This document shows positions 16,958 to 26,737 of a DNA stretch of 64,000 nucleotides, in pieces (within the stretch, counting starts at the first letter, position 1; each line of letters begins with the position of its first letter). The notes under the pieces were generated by a model. That model did not search any database and had not been told where the DNA came from. It worked only from the letters and a program-made list of their open reading frames with translations. The stretch spans positions 1,229,501-1,293,500 of the forward strand of contig JADJLG010000001.1 in assembly GCA_016710235.1 (NCBI GenBank). Direction: 5' to 3'. The position numbers were made by a program, and so were the translations under genes. The stretch is from Saprospiraceae bacterium (lineage in GTDB: Bacteria > Bacteroidota > Bacteroidia > Chitinophagales > Saprospiraceae).

Positions 16958-19276
16958 CTAATCGATTCTAATTTCTCCAACAAACAACCAAGCGCCATGT
17001 CCTTCTCCGGCTTGACCCGACTCAATTTTACCGTGATTTGAAATGAGAATTCTGAGATCTTTGGTCTCTATCGGCTGATCAAGGTCGATTGAAATTTGCT
17101 TGTAACCGGTGGAAATCTCTTTATTCATTTCAACCGTTTTGACAGGCTTAAAGGAATCAGAACCTTGTTTGGAGAAAACTGTAATTTTTTGTGGTTGGTG
17201 AATCCAGGCTCCCGGCAAATGATAATTTTGAATTTTAATACTGCTGATCTTTTGTATCGTATTCCAAGCAAAAGTCAAGTCGGCATCTTTCCCATCCCAT
17301 CCCATCCATTCCTGTCCGGAATACTTGTTTTCAGGAGCATCAATTCCATTGATCAGACTACTTTCATTAGTAAGAAAATATTTTGGTGAAGGTTTTTCAC
17401 TCATTTGTACTTCTGCAGTACATCCAAGATGTTTGAGGAAGCGAATTTCCAATGGCTTTCCCAAAGTGTTGTCTTCAGCCTGATACCAGGTTTTGAATGT
17501 GGTGGACTCCTTGAGTTTAAAACTGTCTTTAGTGAGGTAATATTGATTGTAGTCACCTGCATAGCGAGCTTCTGCCAATATTTTACCTGCGAGTGGTGGT
17601 TTTTCAAAGATGACCCAGCAATTGGTATCAGCCAACGAACTGCGGGTCCTGTATGACAAATCCAGATATGCAGTCGACAATTTATATGACCTGTTGGCAA
17701 ACCATTGGTAATGGAACCGCATTCGGCTCACAAAATCAGAATAGGATTTTTGCGATTTTGGTGTCCAAAGGGCTTCGCTTAGCGCCATTGCGCGGGGGTA
17801 TGCCATGTATATCGCTTTTTCTCCGGTTTCTATATATTCAGTCCACAAGTTAGCTTGTCCTCCAAGGATGTATCTTTTTTCCTCAGGTTTTAGTTGTTCA
17901 GGAATCGGTTCGAAATTATAAACTTTTTGAAGCGTCGTCAATCCTCCGATAGCCAGAGGTTCAGACTTAGCAGGACTTTGATAATAGTCGAAATAACAGT
18001 GACTTGTAGGAGTCATGATAGCTTCATGTTTTTGTCTTGCGGCAGCTGCTCCTCCTTCCATACCACGCCAGGACATCACTGTGGACTGAGGACTGAGCCC
18101 ACCATCCAAAATTTCATCCCAGCCAATGATTTTTTTGTTCTTTTTTGAAAGAAAAAGGTCGATCTGGCTAATGAAATAACTCTGGAGCTCTTCGTAAGTC
18201 TTGATTCCTTTTTTTCTCATGTTGTCATTGCAGGCAGTACAAGCTTTCCATGCAGTTTTGGGACATTCATCTCCTCCAATATGGATATATTTACCCGGAA
18301 ACAAGTCGCTGACTTCAGACAGGATATCTTTTACAAAACCCAGGGTTGAATCCTTTGAGCAAAATACATTGTCAAAAACTCCCCAACTTGTGGCTACTTC
18401 ATAAGGGCCTCCTGTACAACCAAACTCCGGATAAGCTGCCAGAGCTGCCAAGCTGTGACCAGGCATTTCAATTTCAGGGATGATCTCAATATATTTAGAT
18501 TGTGCATACCGCACGATGTCGCGTATCTGGTCCTGTGAGTAGTATGAACCATACTCTTTACCATCATATCGTTGAGGCATGTCTGCATAAGAACCAATCA
18601 GAGTTTCTTTTCTTTTGGAGCCTACTTGGGTGAGTAGAGGATATTTTTTGATCTCGATCCTCCAACCCTGGTCGTCGGTGAGGTGCCAATGGAAATTATT
18701 GAACTTATATCTCGCCATATAATCGATATACTCCTTGATAAATTGGACCGGAAAAAAGTGCCTGCTGACATCCAGATGCATTCCACGATAAGCAAACTCA
18801 GGTTCGTCATCAATGACGACATAGGGGATTTTTAATTCAGAGGTAGACTCGTTTTTGCCTGCAAAGTCAATGAGTTGTGTCAGACTTTGTAAGGCATAGA
18901 ATAAGCCGACCTCCTGGCTGGCAGTAACGCTGATTGAGCCTTTGCTGATACGCAGTTGATAAGCTTCCGGGTGATAAATGTCGGCTTTGATCGCCAGAAT
19001 AATAGTAGCATCCTGAAATGTCTTAGGATTACTATGACTCTTGATTTCGAGTTTGTTGCCAAAGACAGAAGCATACATTTCAGCCAATTTTTTGATGCTT
19101 TCTCCGGCATCTTCTTGGATAGAGACATATCGGATATCTGAAGGTGCAATATATCCATGACCGTAACTTATGGACTTGGGTTGTGGAATGATGGCCTCGC
19201 TAACTTGAGCATTTGTGAATGACAAAAATATTGGCATAAAGCAAAGTGCCATATTGAAAGCTGTAGAGTTTTTCAT
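16958..19276 (-). CDS. Beta-N-acetylhexosaminidase, GH20
   Basis: A 772-residue exported glycosidase that removes terminal GlcNAc/GalNAc. A signal peptide (about 1-24, ending FTNAQ) is followed by a GH20b domain (about 25-155), the GH20 TIM barrel (about 160-505) and a C-terminal beta-sandwich region that resembles F5/8-type carbohydrate-binding modules. Catalytic D336-E337 are in YIHIGGDECPK, and other barrel motifs are RGMHLDVSRHFFP, NNFHWHLTDDQGWRIEI and EIEMPGHS. The Met at 19276 gives the signal peptide; a longer start at 19315 would bury it. It converges on purQ with a 16-bp gap. A role in chitin, glycan or peptidoglycan amino-sugar use is likely. Confidence 0.95.
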   Translation of the reverse strand: MKNSTAFNMALCFMPIFLSFTNAQVSEAIIPQPKSISYGHGYIAPSDIRYVSIQEDAGESIKKLAEMYASVFGNKLEIKSHSNPKTFQDATIILAIKADIYHPEAYQLRISKGSISVTASQEVGLFYALQSLTQLIDFAGKNESTSELKIPYVVIDDEPEFAYRGMHLDVSRHFFPVQFIKEYIDYMARYKFNNFHWHLTDDQGWRIEIKKYPLLTQVGSKRKETLIGSYADMPQRYDGKEYGSYYSQDQIRDIVRYAQSKYIEIIPEIEMPGHSLAALAAYPEFGCTGGPYEVATSWGVFDNVFCSKDSTLGFVKDILSEVSDLFPGKYIHIGGDECPKTAWKACTACNDNMRKKGIKTYEELQSYFISQIDLFLSKKNKKIIGWDEILDGGLSPQSTVMSWRGMEGGAAAARQKHEAIMTPTSHCYFDYYQSPAKSEPLAIGGLTTLQKVYNFEPIPEQLKPEEKRYILGGQANLWTEYIETGEKAIYMAYPRAMALSEALWTPKSQKSYSDFVSRMRFHYQWFANRSYKLSTAYLDLSYRTRSSLADTNCWVIFEKPPLAGKILAEARYAGDYNQYYLTKDSFKLKESTTFKTWYQAEDNTLGKPLEIRFLKHLGCTAEVQMSEKPSPKYFLTNESSLINGIDAPENKYSGQEWMGWDGKDADLTFAWNTIQKISSIKIQNYHLPGAWIHQPQKITVFSKQGSDSFKPVKTVEMNKEISTGYKQISIDLDQPIETKDLRILISNHGKIESGQAGEGHGAWLFVGEIRID

Positions 19277-19494
19277 GTTTTCGGATTGATAAAAGGCGAA
19301 GGTACATCTCCGCAAAAAAAGCTCAAACGCAATTTTAAAAATTATGGTATTGAATCAGATCATCACAATGCATGATAAAAAAGTATTGATTATAAGTCAG
19401 TCAAATGAACGCCAATACGAATAAAGCCCAAACTTTATGTGTTAATCATTTTGGTCGCCCACATTCATCAAGGGTCTAAATCCCTAAGATGCAC

Positions 19495-19503
19495 TAAATT
19501 TGC
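19495..19503 (+). promoter_or_regulatory. -7 promoter box for the TPR membrane protein gene
   Basis: TAAATTTGC matches TAnnTTTGY and sits 18 bp upstream of the ATG at 19522. No convincing -33 TTTG is seen at the ideal distance. Confidence 0.5.
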
Positions 19504-19521
19504 GCCTCAATCAGTACACAA

Positions 19522-20127
19522 ATGTTTACGATCAATATTTATCTGAAGTTGGCACTCATCGCGGTTTGTCTTGTTGGAGGGACGGTGCTGGCCTTTGCTT
19601 ATGGATTTTGGTATGCTTTGCCATTTTTTATCATTGGATTGGGACTCCTGGCAAGCTATATTTTGTTGGGTACTATTCAATCTTCAGCAATGCTGATGCA
19701 ATCCATGGATTTTGATACCTGTGAAAAGAGATTGAACCTGACATTGAATCCAAACTGGCTTTACGTGACCAATAGAGCTTATTACTACCTGATCAAAGGC
19801 TCGGTAGCTATGCAGAGAGGTAATACAGAAGAAGCTGAAAAGCAGTTTGCAGTAGCTCAATCGTTTAAATTACCAAGTGATAATGAAAAGGCGATGATCC
19901 TACTTCAAATGATCGGTATTCATATTCAGAAGAATAAATGGACGCAGGCAAATTCTGCATATCGGGAACTCAAATCATTGAATTTTTCGCAAGATCTGTT
20001 CAAAGATCAGGTGAAAATGATAGACGACGTCATGAAACAACAAGGAAGAGCTAAAATGATGTCCCAATCAGACAGTAGAATGATGTTTCGCCCGGGAGGT
20101 AAGCGCCGTATGCCGCGAATGAGATAA
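19522..20127 (+). CDS. Membrane-anchored TPR-like protein
   Basis: A 201-residue protein with two adjacent N-terminal membrane helices (about 8-28 and 33-52) and a cytoplasmic helical domain. The segment YYYLIKGSVAMQRGNTEEAEKQF and the following helices fit two to three TPR units. The tail (about 175-201) is strongly basic with Met/Arg/Gly repeats (KRRMPRMR). Similar short proteins are widespread in Bacteroidota without assigned function. It stands alone behind its own promoter. Confidence 0.75.
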   Translation: MFTINIYLKLALIAVCLVGGTVLAFAYGFWYALPFFIIGLGLLASYILLGTIQSSAMLMQSMDFDTCEKRLNLTLNPNWLYVTNRAYYYLIKGSVAMQRGNTEEAEKQFAVAQSFKLPSDNEKAMILLQMIGIHIQKNKWTQANSAYRELKSLNFSQDLFKDQVKMIDDVMKQQGRAKMMSQSDSRMMFRPGGKRRMPRMR

Positions 20128-20779
20128 TCTTCTGCTCGATTTTCAGGTATTTACAACAGTTGCATATATTATTTTTTCGTAAGCAAGGATCAGAAACTTA
20201 GAATGACAAAAAATTGTTGCTTGAAGTCTCTTGCTTGGTTCTCCCATTTCATGGAAAAAAATAAAGTAAAATTTGGAACACCTGCAGATAGGCTCAGGAA
20301 TCAATAGCTGATTTATTCTCGTTTGAATGAGTTGTCGAATACTTTGTATCGTAGGGTAAAGAATTCATACCATGTTTACTTAAAGTCAGATATAGGATAA
20401 CTCTCCCCTTAAAGTCAGTGTCATGAATACTAATAATTCAATGGACAGTAAGCCAGACAGAATTGTGTTTTTGCGATTACCTTCTGGCACATCAAAACCC
20501 TTGATTTTATTTCCAATTTGATTCTCACTACAACCCCAAAGCTTAATTTGTATTGAATCAAAGATAGAACTCAACAAGGATGCAAGGATTATCTATTTAT
20601 GGTGATTTTTGAATTCATCATAATTAATATGATAGAAGTTCTGATCGTCTGTCACAAACAATATGCCTGTCAAAATTGTGTAATTATTGATTGCTACCAA
20701 TTCTAAAATATGCATCATTCAAAAGGATTATGAATCTGAATATATTATCCTGGTTTGTCAGGAATTAAAATGATTCTGT
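20128..20779. other. Intergenic region with decayed coding fragments
   Basis: About 650 bp without an intact gene. Fragments include a 34-codon plus-strand piece beginning at 20202 (ending GTPADRLRNQ), a 63-codon minus-strand piece at 20386-20577 (containing IKGFDVPEGN) and a short plus-strand piece with CxxC at 20629-20706. None has a promoter or a recognisable full domain, so this looks like gene debris. Confidence 0.35.
20629..20706 (+). pseudogene. Short Cys-rich fragment, possible transposase zinc-finger relic
   Basis: Twenty-five codons ending at TAA 20704-20706 contain VCHKQYACQNC. The K-Y/Q-Y-A-C-x-x-C pattern is reminiscent of the zinc finger of IS66-type transposases (RPKYACxxC). 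No other transposase segment, terminal repeat or target duplication is visible, so the identification is weak. Confidence 0.15.
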
Positions 20780-22375
20780 TTAGATTGAAGTCTTTGTTAC
20801 GGTTGAACAAATTACTTTTTGATAACTGTATGGATCGGAAGATCTGTCTGACAGAATAGCTGCTTGGAGTCTTTTGTTGGATCTCATTTTTCTTGAAAAA
20901 AAGTACAGTAAAATTTCATGTTGGTCTGAGCTCAGAGCTGGTCTATCAGCATAGTCTAATTCAGAAAAAAAATGATTTACAGCAGTGTTCAATGCTTTTG
21001 TGTAATTGCCATGGAATACTTTGTTTACACATTGTTCCATGGAGGATTTAGCATCATTGACTGTAAATGGATTGGTATCTGTCAGCTGCAAAATCATATT
21101 GGAGGCCGTGAATTTTTTTAATATAGCCTGGCTGCTCCTGTAGTGAACGTTTTTTGTCATTTTTTTGAATTCCGAACCGGCAACCTTGTTTAATTTTTTG
21201 TCCACCGGTCTGAAACCCATTCTATAATAAAACCAAAATGCTCCTGATTGAATACCTTCGGGGTTGCCTAATCCATACTGATAGGGCTCCACTTCAAAAT
21301 GCCGGATATCAAAAACTTGATGATATGTTCTCAAGAGCTCATTAAAAAACAAACTGCTTTCTCCACCACGGCACCATTCAAAAATATTTAATCCGATCAA
21401 AGCATGATGTCCAAAAATCCAGGCTCCACCATAAGCTGCGGGATATTCATTTTTGTACAAAGTGTAACCCACATAAGACTCAAGAGGCATTTGACGATTG
21501 GAGCACATTGTGAACAGTGCAATCCTAATCCCTCTTTCCAATGTGACCATTTTTACACTGGCGAGATTCATATAAGTGACAGGATCAGTCTCTCTCTGGA
21601 GCAATAACAGTTTCCATTTTGAACTGCTATCTATGGCATTGATCATTTCAGTTGATGGTGTTTTTAGGGGCGGAATGGATTTTCTGATCCATTCAACAGT
21701 ATTTATTTTTTTTAGCCAATTTTGATGATAAAATATTTCCCGCGCAGGAAATATATTGTTCAGCCTACAGTGAAGAATATCAATCTCCATTCGCACAGCC
21801 AAGTGCAATTGCTCCCACAACCTATCCTGAACTTCGATTTGGTTGTTTAATGCTGTAAAAGCATCTATGATATAAGCCAATTGAGAGGATATTTTTACTT
21901 TATATTTTTTTAAAAGTGCAGTCACAGTGAGTGTTGAGTCGTAAGATTCTCTTAGAGCAGGAGTCAATCCACATGCCACTGCTTCAGCAAGTGCAGTAGA
22001 TTGTTTATCCAGAGATTCCAGAGATATTTTTTGACCTTGTTGCATGAGAAGCTGCAACATTGTGATAGATAAATAAGCATAATTGAAGGTAAAAGGAAGT
22101 CCTGTATTAAAGTGCCTGATTCGGCACGTGTGTTGTTTGGATTCACAGAAAGCGATGATTCTATTTTTTTCTGATTGTGCCGCAGTATAAATTCCGGTAT
22201 TGTATGGGTGAGCTAAAATGAAGAGGACCAAATCTTCATAGAAATGTATTCCATCAATTTGGAGACCCCAGGTAGAAGCATTTTGGAAAAATCCTGAAAT
22301 GGAAAACTGTGAATAAGTACAACTGATAATATAATTTTGTTTTGCTTTTTTGAGCTGACTTTCGAGCCGATTCAT
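20780..22375 (-). CDS. Hypothetical protein of unknown family (531 residues)
   Basis: A 531-residue protein with no signal peptide or membrane helix, so it is probably cytoplasmic. The N-terminal 260 residues are mostly helical. The region at about 330-420 (AYGGAWIFGHHALIGLNIFEWC, then GNPEGIQSGAFWFYYRMGFRPVD) has a GNAT-acetyltransferase flavour: an early strand-turn with Gly residues and a late 'FYYRMGF' segment like the YxxxGF motif. The acetyl-CoA loop (Q/RxxGxG/A) is not clear, so I do not assign an activity. It stands alone with long non-coding flanks. Function unknown. Confidence 0.6.
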   Translation of the reverse strand: MNRLESQLKKAKQNYIISCTYSQFSISGFFQNASTWGLQIDGIHFYEDLVLFILAHPYNTGIYTAAQSEKNRIIAFCESKQHTCRIRHFNTGLPFTFNYAYLSITMLQLLMQQGQKISLESLDKQSTALAEAVACGLTPALRESYDSTLTVTALLKKYKVKISSQLAYIIDAFTALNNQIEVQDRLWEQLHLAVRMEIDILHCRLNNIFPAREIFYHQNWLKKINTVEWIRKSIPPLKTPSTEMINAIDSSSKWKLLLLQRETDPVTYMNLASVKMVTLERGIRIALFTMCSNRQMPLESYVGYTLYKNEYPAAYGGAWIFGHHALIGLNIFEWCRGGESSLFFNELLRTYHQVFDIRHFEVEPYQYGLGNPEGIQSGAFWFYYRMGFRPVDKKLNKVAGSEFKKMTKNVHYRSSQAILKKFTASNMILQLTDTNPFTVNDAKSSMEQCVNKVFHGNYTKALNTAVNHFFSELDYADRPALSSDQHEILLYFFSRKMRSNKRLQAAILSDRSSDPYSYQKVICSTVTKTSI

Positions 22376-22858
22376 AATTTGTATTTCACCTAATAAAGCT
22401 TAAAGATATCCATTTTCATAACATTTCAATAGCCGGTAATAGATCATGATATTTATAGAAGAAAACGGGATGTGTTGGGCAGGTTGTTCAGTCAAATCTT
22501 GCAGTATATTTGAAATATCAGATAGAATACCTTGCACGGTCAAAGCGTTATGTTTTGCTTGATTCGTAAAAATTGATTATTATTGATCCAAATGAAGGAA
22601 TTGAAAACACAAGCTTCCTCTCACGGGGAGCAATCGTAATGCCGAACAGAGTTTTGGTCAGTTCTCCCATCTTCGAAAGAAATCATACATTCGTTTCTCC
22701 TCCTGCCTGACTAGTCTCACATATCAACACTTTTTTAATTTGATATTGCACTAATCTGAAAGCAAAATCCAAGTTAAAGGATGGTGCAGTGCTTTCATTA
22801 TTCAATACCATAGAACTGTAATAAAATGGCCCTAAATTATTGATTTTAGGCAGATGAA
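22376..22858. other. Intergenic region, nothing recognised
   Basis: About 480 bp of AT-rich sequence between two minus-strand genes. No RNA gene, repeat or convincing coding fragment is seen. Confidence 0.45.
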
Positions 22859-23500
22859 TTAAAGAGCAGAATCCTTTTTACCAATGATAACAGTATGAAC
22901 CTCAATGTTTTTGGCTGAAGTGAGATATTCTAATCTAATTACTTTAAGGATTTGTATAGAAAATCTATCCAAAGCTTGTTTTAAGCTTTCAAGATCGTGA
23001 TAAAAAAAATAACTTCGTTGTCCGTTGCTACTGGTTTGAAAACCTGAGAGATTTGGATCTCCTTCTACGATGCTCAAATAGATGATGCCACCAGGAGACA
23101 ATAGTTTGTCAATATCAGCAAGTAGCTTTTGAACGTCTGAACGAGATAGGTATGGCAGGCAAAATCCTGAGATCACAGCATCAAATTTTGATTGTAGTTC
23201 GTCCAAATAACGACAATCCATTTGTTTAAAATGGGCTTTTGGGTTGTTCTTCTTTGCCAGATCAAGCATATTGGGAGAAACATCTATGCCCAAAATTTCC
23301 AGATTGGGAAGTCTAGACAAAAGAAATTTGGTAATATTACCTGGTCCGCATCCCACATCCAATACTTGGGCATTGTGGCGTACTATCAGTTCACAAAAAA
23401 TCTCATAAGTTTTGTTGTATAGATCCAGGGACATAAATTTCTCTTCATAAAGAGAAGCTATATTATTCCAGGTTTCAAAAGTTTCTTGGTATGAATCCAT
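22859..23500 (-). CDS. SAM-dependent methyltransferase (class I)
   Basis: A 213-residue cytoplasmic methyltransferase. Motif I is VLDVGCGPGNITKFLL (about 44-60), with the ribose-binding acid at LGIDVSPNML, motif II/III around FDAVISGFCLPYLS, and a post-motif LSPGGIIYLSIVEGD. These are the hallmarks of the Methyltransf_25/11 group, where the substrate cannot be predicted. The Met at 23500 (MDSYQETFETWNNIA) is preferred over 23542, because the extra 14 residues are not typical of the family. It has no obvious operon partner. Confidence 0.85.
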   Translation of the reverse strand: MDSYQETFETWNNIASLYEEKFMSLDLYNKTYEIFCELIVRHNAQVLDVGCGPGNITKFLLSRLPNLEILGIDVSPNMLDLAKKNNPKAHFKQMDCRYLDELQSKFDAVISGFCLPYLSRSDVQKLLADIDKLLSPGGIIYLSIVEGDPNLSGFQTSSNGQRSYFFYHDLESLKQALDRFSIQILKVIRLEYLTSAKNIEVHTVIIGKKDSAL

Positions 23501-23857
23501 TGTATTGTGAAATATGGACAAGATTTTTGCTAAGTTAAGCAATTTGTTAAGAATGAATTTTGCAAATCAACATGTTACAATCTGCCAGTCAATAAGGATT
23601 TAAAAATAGAAAACTGAACACACAATTGAATGATTCTTCAATTTTGATTGAAAATAATTTATATGACTTTTTGAGGAAGGCTTGTCTGGAGAGTGGTAAG
23701 GTTGAGTTTATTTCCAATTGGTGACTTTACCAAGTTCTGAACCTCATGTTACCAATTATTTGGAAAATTCAAATTATATTGACTACATTTTTGAATGTGA
23801 GGATGAGGTTGTAACAAATAATTGTTATTTTTATAGCGTTTTTTGGATTAGAGATTC
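23501..23857. other. Divergent intergenic region upstream of the LytS-type sensor
   Basis: About 360 bp between the methyltransferase and the sensor gene. It contains AATTGGTGAC (23716-23725) mirrored by GTTACCAATT (23748-23757), which match at 9 of 10 positions, and a perfect TAACAA/TTGTTA inverted repeat nearer the gene. These are candidate binding sites for the LytTR regulator or another factor. Confidence 0.4.
23812..23827 (+). promoter_or_regulatory. Inverted repeat upstream of the LytS/LytTR operon
   Basis: TAACAA-ATAA-TTGTTA is a perfect 6-bp inverted repeat with a 4-bp spacer. It ends 30 bp before the sensor ATG. A regulatory role is inferred from position only. Confidence 0.35.
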
Positions 23858-26737
23858 ATGAACTGTCAAATTGCAAATATAAAATATAGAATTTTACTAT
23901 TGGTTTCATTATGGTTATTAAGTTTTCCTATCTATGGTCAAGTCCCTTATCTACAAATTTTTAATGATCCTGAGTATCTCAACAATTCAACCATATATAG
24001 GATTACCTCTGATCAGAATAATCTCATTTATTTTGGTTCTGACAAAGGCTTGTTCAGCTTTAATGGGGTTAAATTTGCTAAAATTCCGACAGATTCCCTT
24101 TTGGATCAGGAAATAATATATATTGATTCAGATTGCTTTGGAAATATTTGGGGGTCAGACTTGTCTTTGCAGATCTTTGTGGCCAAAGATTCATTGAAGA
24201 AAATATTCACGGATCTCAATAAAGCTTATGAAGCATTTTTCTTTTCGTGCTTGGCAGATTTGTTTATATTGCAAAGCAGAAATTATAATAATATAAATTT
24301 GAAAGTGTACAAAATTAATCCAGTAGGAAATCTAGATTCATTATTATTGTTAAACAAATATAATGGAAGCATGTCAACATTTTTGAAGAACAGAGAATCC
24401 ATTCATTGGTTGATTTTTGATGCAGGTCATGTTGATCTTTTTGAAATTTCTAAGTTAAAAGAAAGTTACTCACTATCCAGCAGGAGAATTGTAGATAATT
24501 TAATAATAAACCCTAAGAATATAGTTGTCTTGATAGACTATGAAGAAGAAAAATACGTTGAACTTTACAATAGGCCAAATCTTTACAAGATTAATTTGCA
24601 AACCAAAGAGATTGATTCTATTTATTCGGAAATTCCCATTCATGGTAATTGCAAATTGTCTTCTCAGAATTTGTATTACACCCCAAAAGGTATGTTTACC
24701 TATAACCAGATAAAGCAAAAAGCGAATCCGGAAATTGAGTTAAGTTTTAATTCACATTATAGAGATAGAAATAATATTTTATGGCTTAGTGGCTATAATG
24801 GTGGCTTATATATGGAGCTACCGATTAAAAAGGGAATTGACATTTCATTTGAGAAATTTAGTTCTTCAGTTACAGCAAGTACACTTATATCAGATAGTAT
24901 TTTACTGGTTGGAAATACCAAAGGAGATTTGATTGAAGTTGATCATAGAAAAGGAATCCTGCAAAAGAAAAAATTGTTTGAATCGAGAATCACTTCAATT
25001 GTGAATACAAATAAAGGAATTATTTGTGTTTCTGACAACGAGATTGCTAGTCTTGACAATGATTTTAATTTAAAGTTTAAAGTTCAATTTGAATCTGTCA
25101 AACATATACTTGAAAAAGATGACAATGTTTATTTGTCTACAGCGACCAATTTTTTCAAATCGAAAACAGAGGATGTAATTAGCGGTAAAAGCCGGTTCGA
25201 AAGTATAATAAACCAAAGGACATTATCTTCCATTAAATTTAAAAAGAATATAATTGTAGGAACAAAAAATGGAGTATATTTATATAAGGATGGCAATACC
25301 GTAAGTCCTGTGCAAGAGTTTAACAATCTTTTTATTTCAAAGTTGAAACAAATTGATGATCAAGAATTCTGGGTTTTTACCAATGGGAGAGGAATTTATT
25401 GTTTGAGGGATATGAAAATTGTATATAATTCGTTAGATTCAACTTATTTGCTAAATAATTCAATTGATATCATTAAGGTAAATAATGATTATTTAGTTTC
25501 TTTTGATAAAGGAATATTATTGTTGGATCAGCATTTTAAAATTAAAGAAAGGTATTTTGAAAGTGATGGAATCTCTGTCACCGGAGTAGTTGCTTTATTC
25601 AATTTAATGGATAAAATATTAGTTGTAAATAAGTATGGATTTCAAACTGTTACATTAAGTTCATTAAATTTAACAAGAAGTTCTCCTTCTTTTTATTTCA
25701 ATAATATTACGTCTATAACAAGTAATGTAATTTCTAAAGACAGTATTTTTGACAAGGAGAATAATTATCTTCAGTTCAATTATGAAGTCATTGACTATAA
25801 TTTTCCCAAGGAGTTGAAGTTTTTTTATAAACTTGAGCCACTTGATTTGAGCTTTAAAAGCACATCGATACCTTTATTTACTTACAGTAATTTACCTCCC
25901 GGAAAATATAAGTTAACAGCTTATGCAGAAAATGTAGTGGGATTGAGATCACCATTAGCATATTCGCCAGTAGTGGTAATTAGAAATGTTTGGTATAATA
26001 CAACTTTATTCTATTTGCTTGCAGCATTGGCAAGTATCATAACTCCCCTGGCTCTGTTAAGGTACTATTATAATACAAAGCGGAAAAATGAAGAGAAGGA
26101 AGCCATGTTGGAAAAACAGATTCAAGAACTATCCTATGAGACGTTAAAATTGCAAATTCGGCCTCATTTTATTCTCAATACTTTGAATGCAATACAAAAT
26201 CTGATTTTGAAAAATATGCCTAACGATGCTATCAATACGATCAGTGTCTTTGGAAAAATGTTAAGATCAATATTGTATAAACAAGGCAGTAATACGTCCA
26301 CTATCAAAGAAGAGCTAGACTTCATTAAATCTTATTTTGAAATCGAAAATTTAAGATTCCGAAAGAATTTGTTGTTAAAGATTAATATTAATCCAATTCA
26401 TGAGAAGGAAGTGTTAGAATTTAATATTCCAAGCCTTATTTTGCAACCCCTAGTTGAAAATTCAATTATCCATGGTTTTCCAGACGACTTTCCTGTTAAC
26501 GGTCAAATATTGATCGATTTTGATTATAGAAAGGATCGACTTATTTGTTTGGTTAAAGATAATGGTAAAGGATTTAGCGATGGGAAGTATAATTTTGGAG
26601 GGATAGGATTGCAAAATGTTCAAAACAGAATTAATATGTATAATTATGGGCTGATTAAAAAGAAAACAGGATTTTTAAATATATTCAGAGAAGATGGTTA
26701 TACTACAGCTAAAATAGTTATTTATGGAAAATTCTAG
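23858..26737 (+). CDS. LytS-type sensor kinase with propeller-like periplasmic domain
   Basis: A 959-residue inner-membrane sensor. Signal peptide at about 1-26 (LLSFPIYGQ), then a large periplasmic part (about 27-640) of repeated beta units (for example ITSDQNNLIYFGSDKGLFSF) resembling the two-component-regulator propeller. A Y_Y_Y domain follows (about 640-705, LPPGKYKLTAYAENVVG), one membrane helix (about 715-735), a short coiled coil and a His_kinase/HATPase module. Phospho-acceptor H770 is in LQIRPHFILNTLNAIQN; ATPase boxes are LQPLVENSIIHGF and DNGKGF. It overlaps the LytTR regulator gene by 14 bp, so the pair is coupled. The external ligand is unknown. Confidence 0.9.
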   Translation: MNCQIANIKYRILLLVSLWLLSFPIYGQVPYLQIFNDPEYLNNSTIYRITSDQNNLIYFGSDKGLFSFNGVKFAKIPTDSLLDQEIIYIDSDCFGNIWGSDLSLQIFVAKDSLKKIFTDLNKAYEAFFFSCLADLFILQSRNYNNINLKVYKINPVGNLDSLLLLNKYNGSMSTFLKNRESIHWLIFDAGHVDLFEISKLKESYSLSSRRIVDNLIINPKNIVVLIDYEEEKYVELYNRPNLYKINLQTKEIDSIYSEIPIHGNCKLSSQNLYYTPKGMFTYNQIKQKANPEIELSFNSHYRDRNNILWLSGYNGGLYMELPIKKGIDISFEKFSSSVTASTLISDSILLVGNTKGDLIEVDHRKGILQKKKLFESRITSIVNTNKGIICVSDNEIASLDNDFNLKFKVQFESVKHILEKDDNVYLSTATNFFKSKTEDVISGKSRFESIINQRTLSSIKFKKNIIVGTKNGVYLYKDGNTVSPVQEFNNLFISKLKQIDDQEFWVFTNGRGIYCLRDMKIVYNSLDSTYLLNNSIDIIKVNNDYLVSFDKGILLLDQHFKIKERYFESDGISVTGVVALFNLMDKILVVNKYGFQTVTLSSLNLTRSSPSFYFNNITSITSNVISKDSIFDKENNYLQFNYEVIDYNFPKELKFFYKLEPLDLSFKSTSIPLFTYSNLPPGKYKLTAYAENVVGLRSPLAYSPVVVIRNVWYNTTLFYLLAALASIITPLALLRYYYNTKRKNEEKEAMLEKQIQELSYETLKLQIRPHFILNTLNAIQNLILKNMPNDAINTISVFGKMLRSILYKQGSNTSTIKEELDFIKSYFEIENLRFRKNLLLKININPIHEKEVLEFNIPSLILQPLVENSIIHGFPDDFPVNGQILIDFDYRKDRLICLVKDNGKGFSDGKYNFGGIGLQNVQNRINMYNYGLIKKKTGFLNIFREDGYTTAKIVIYGKF

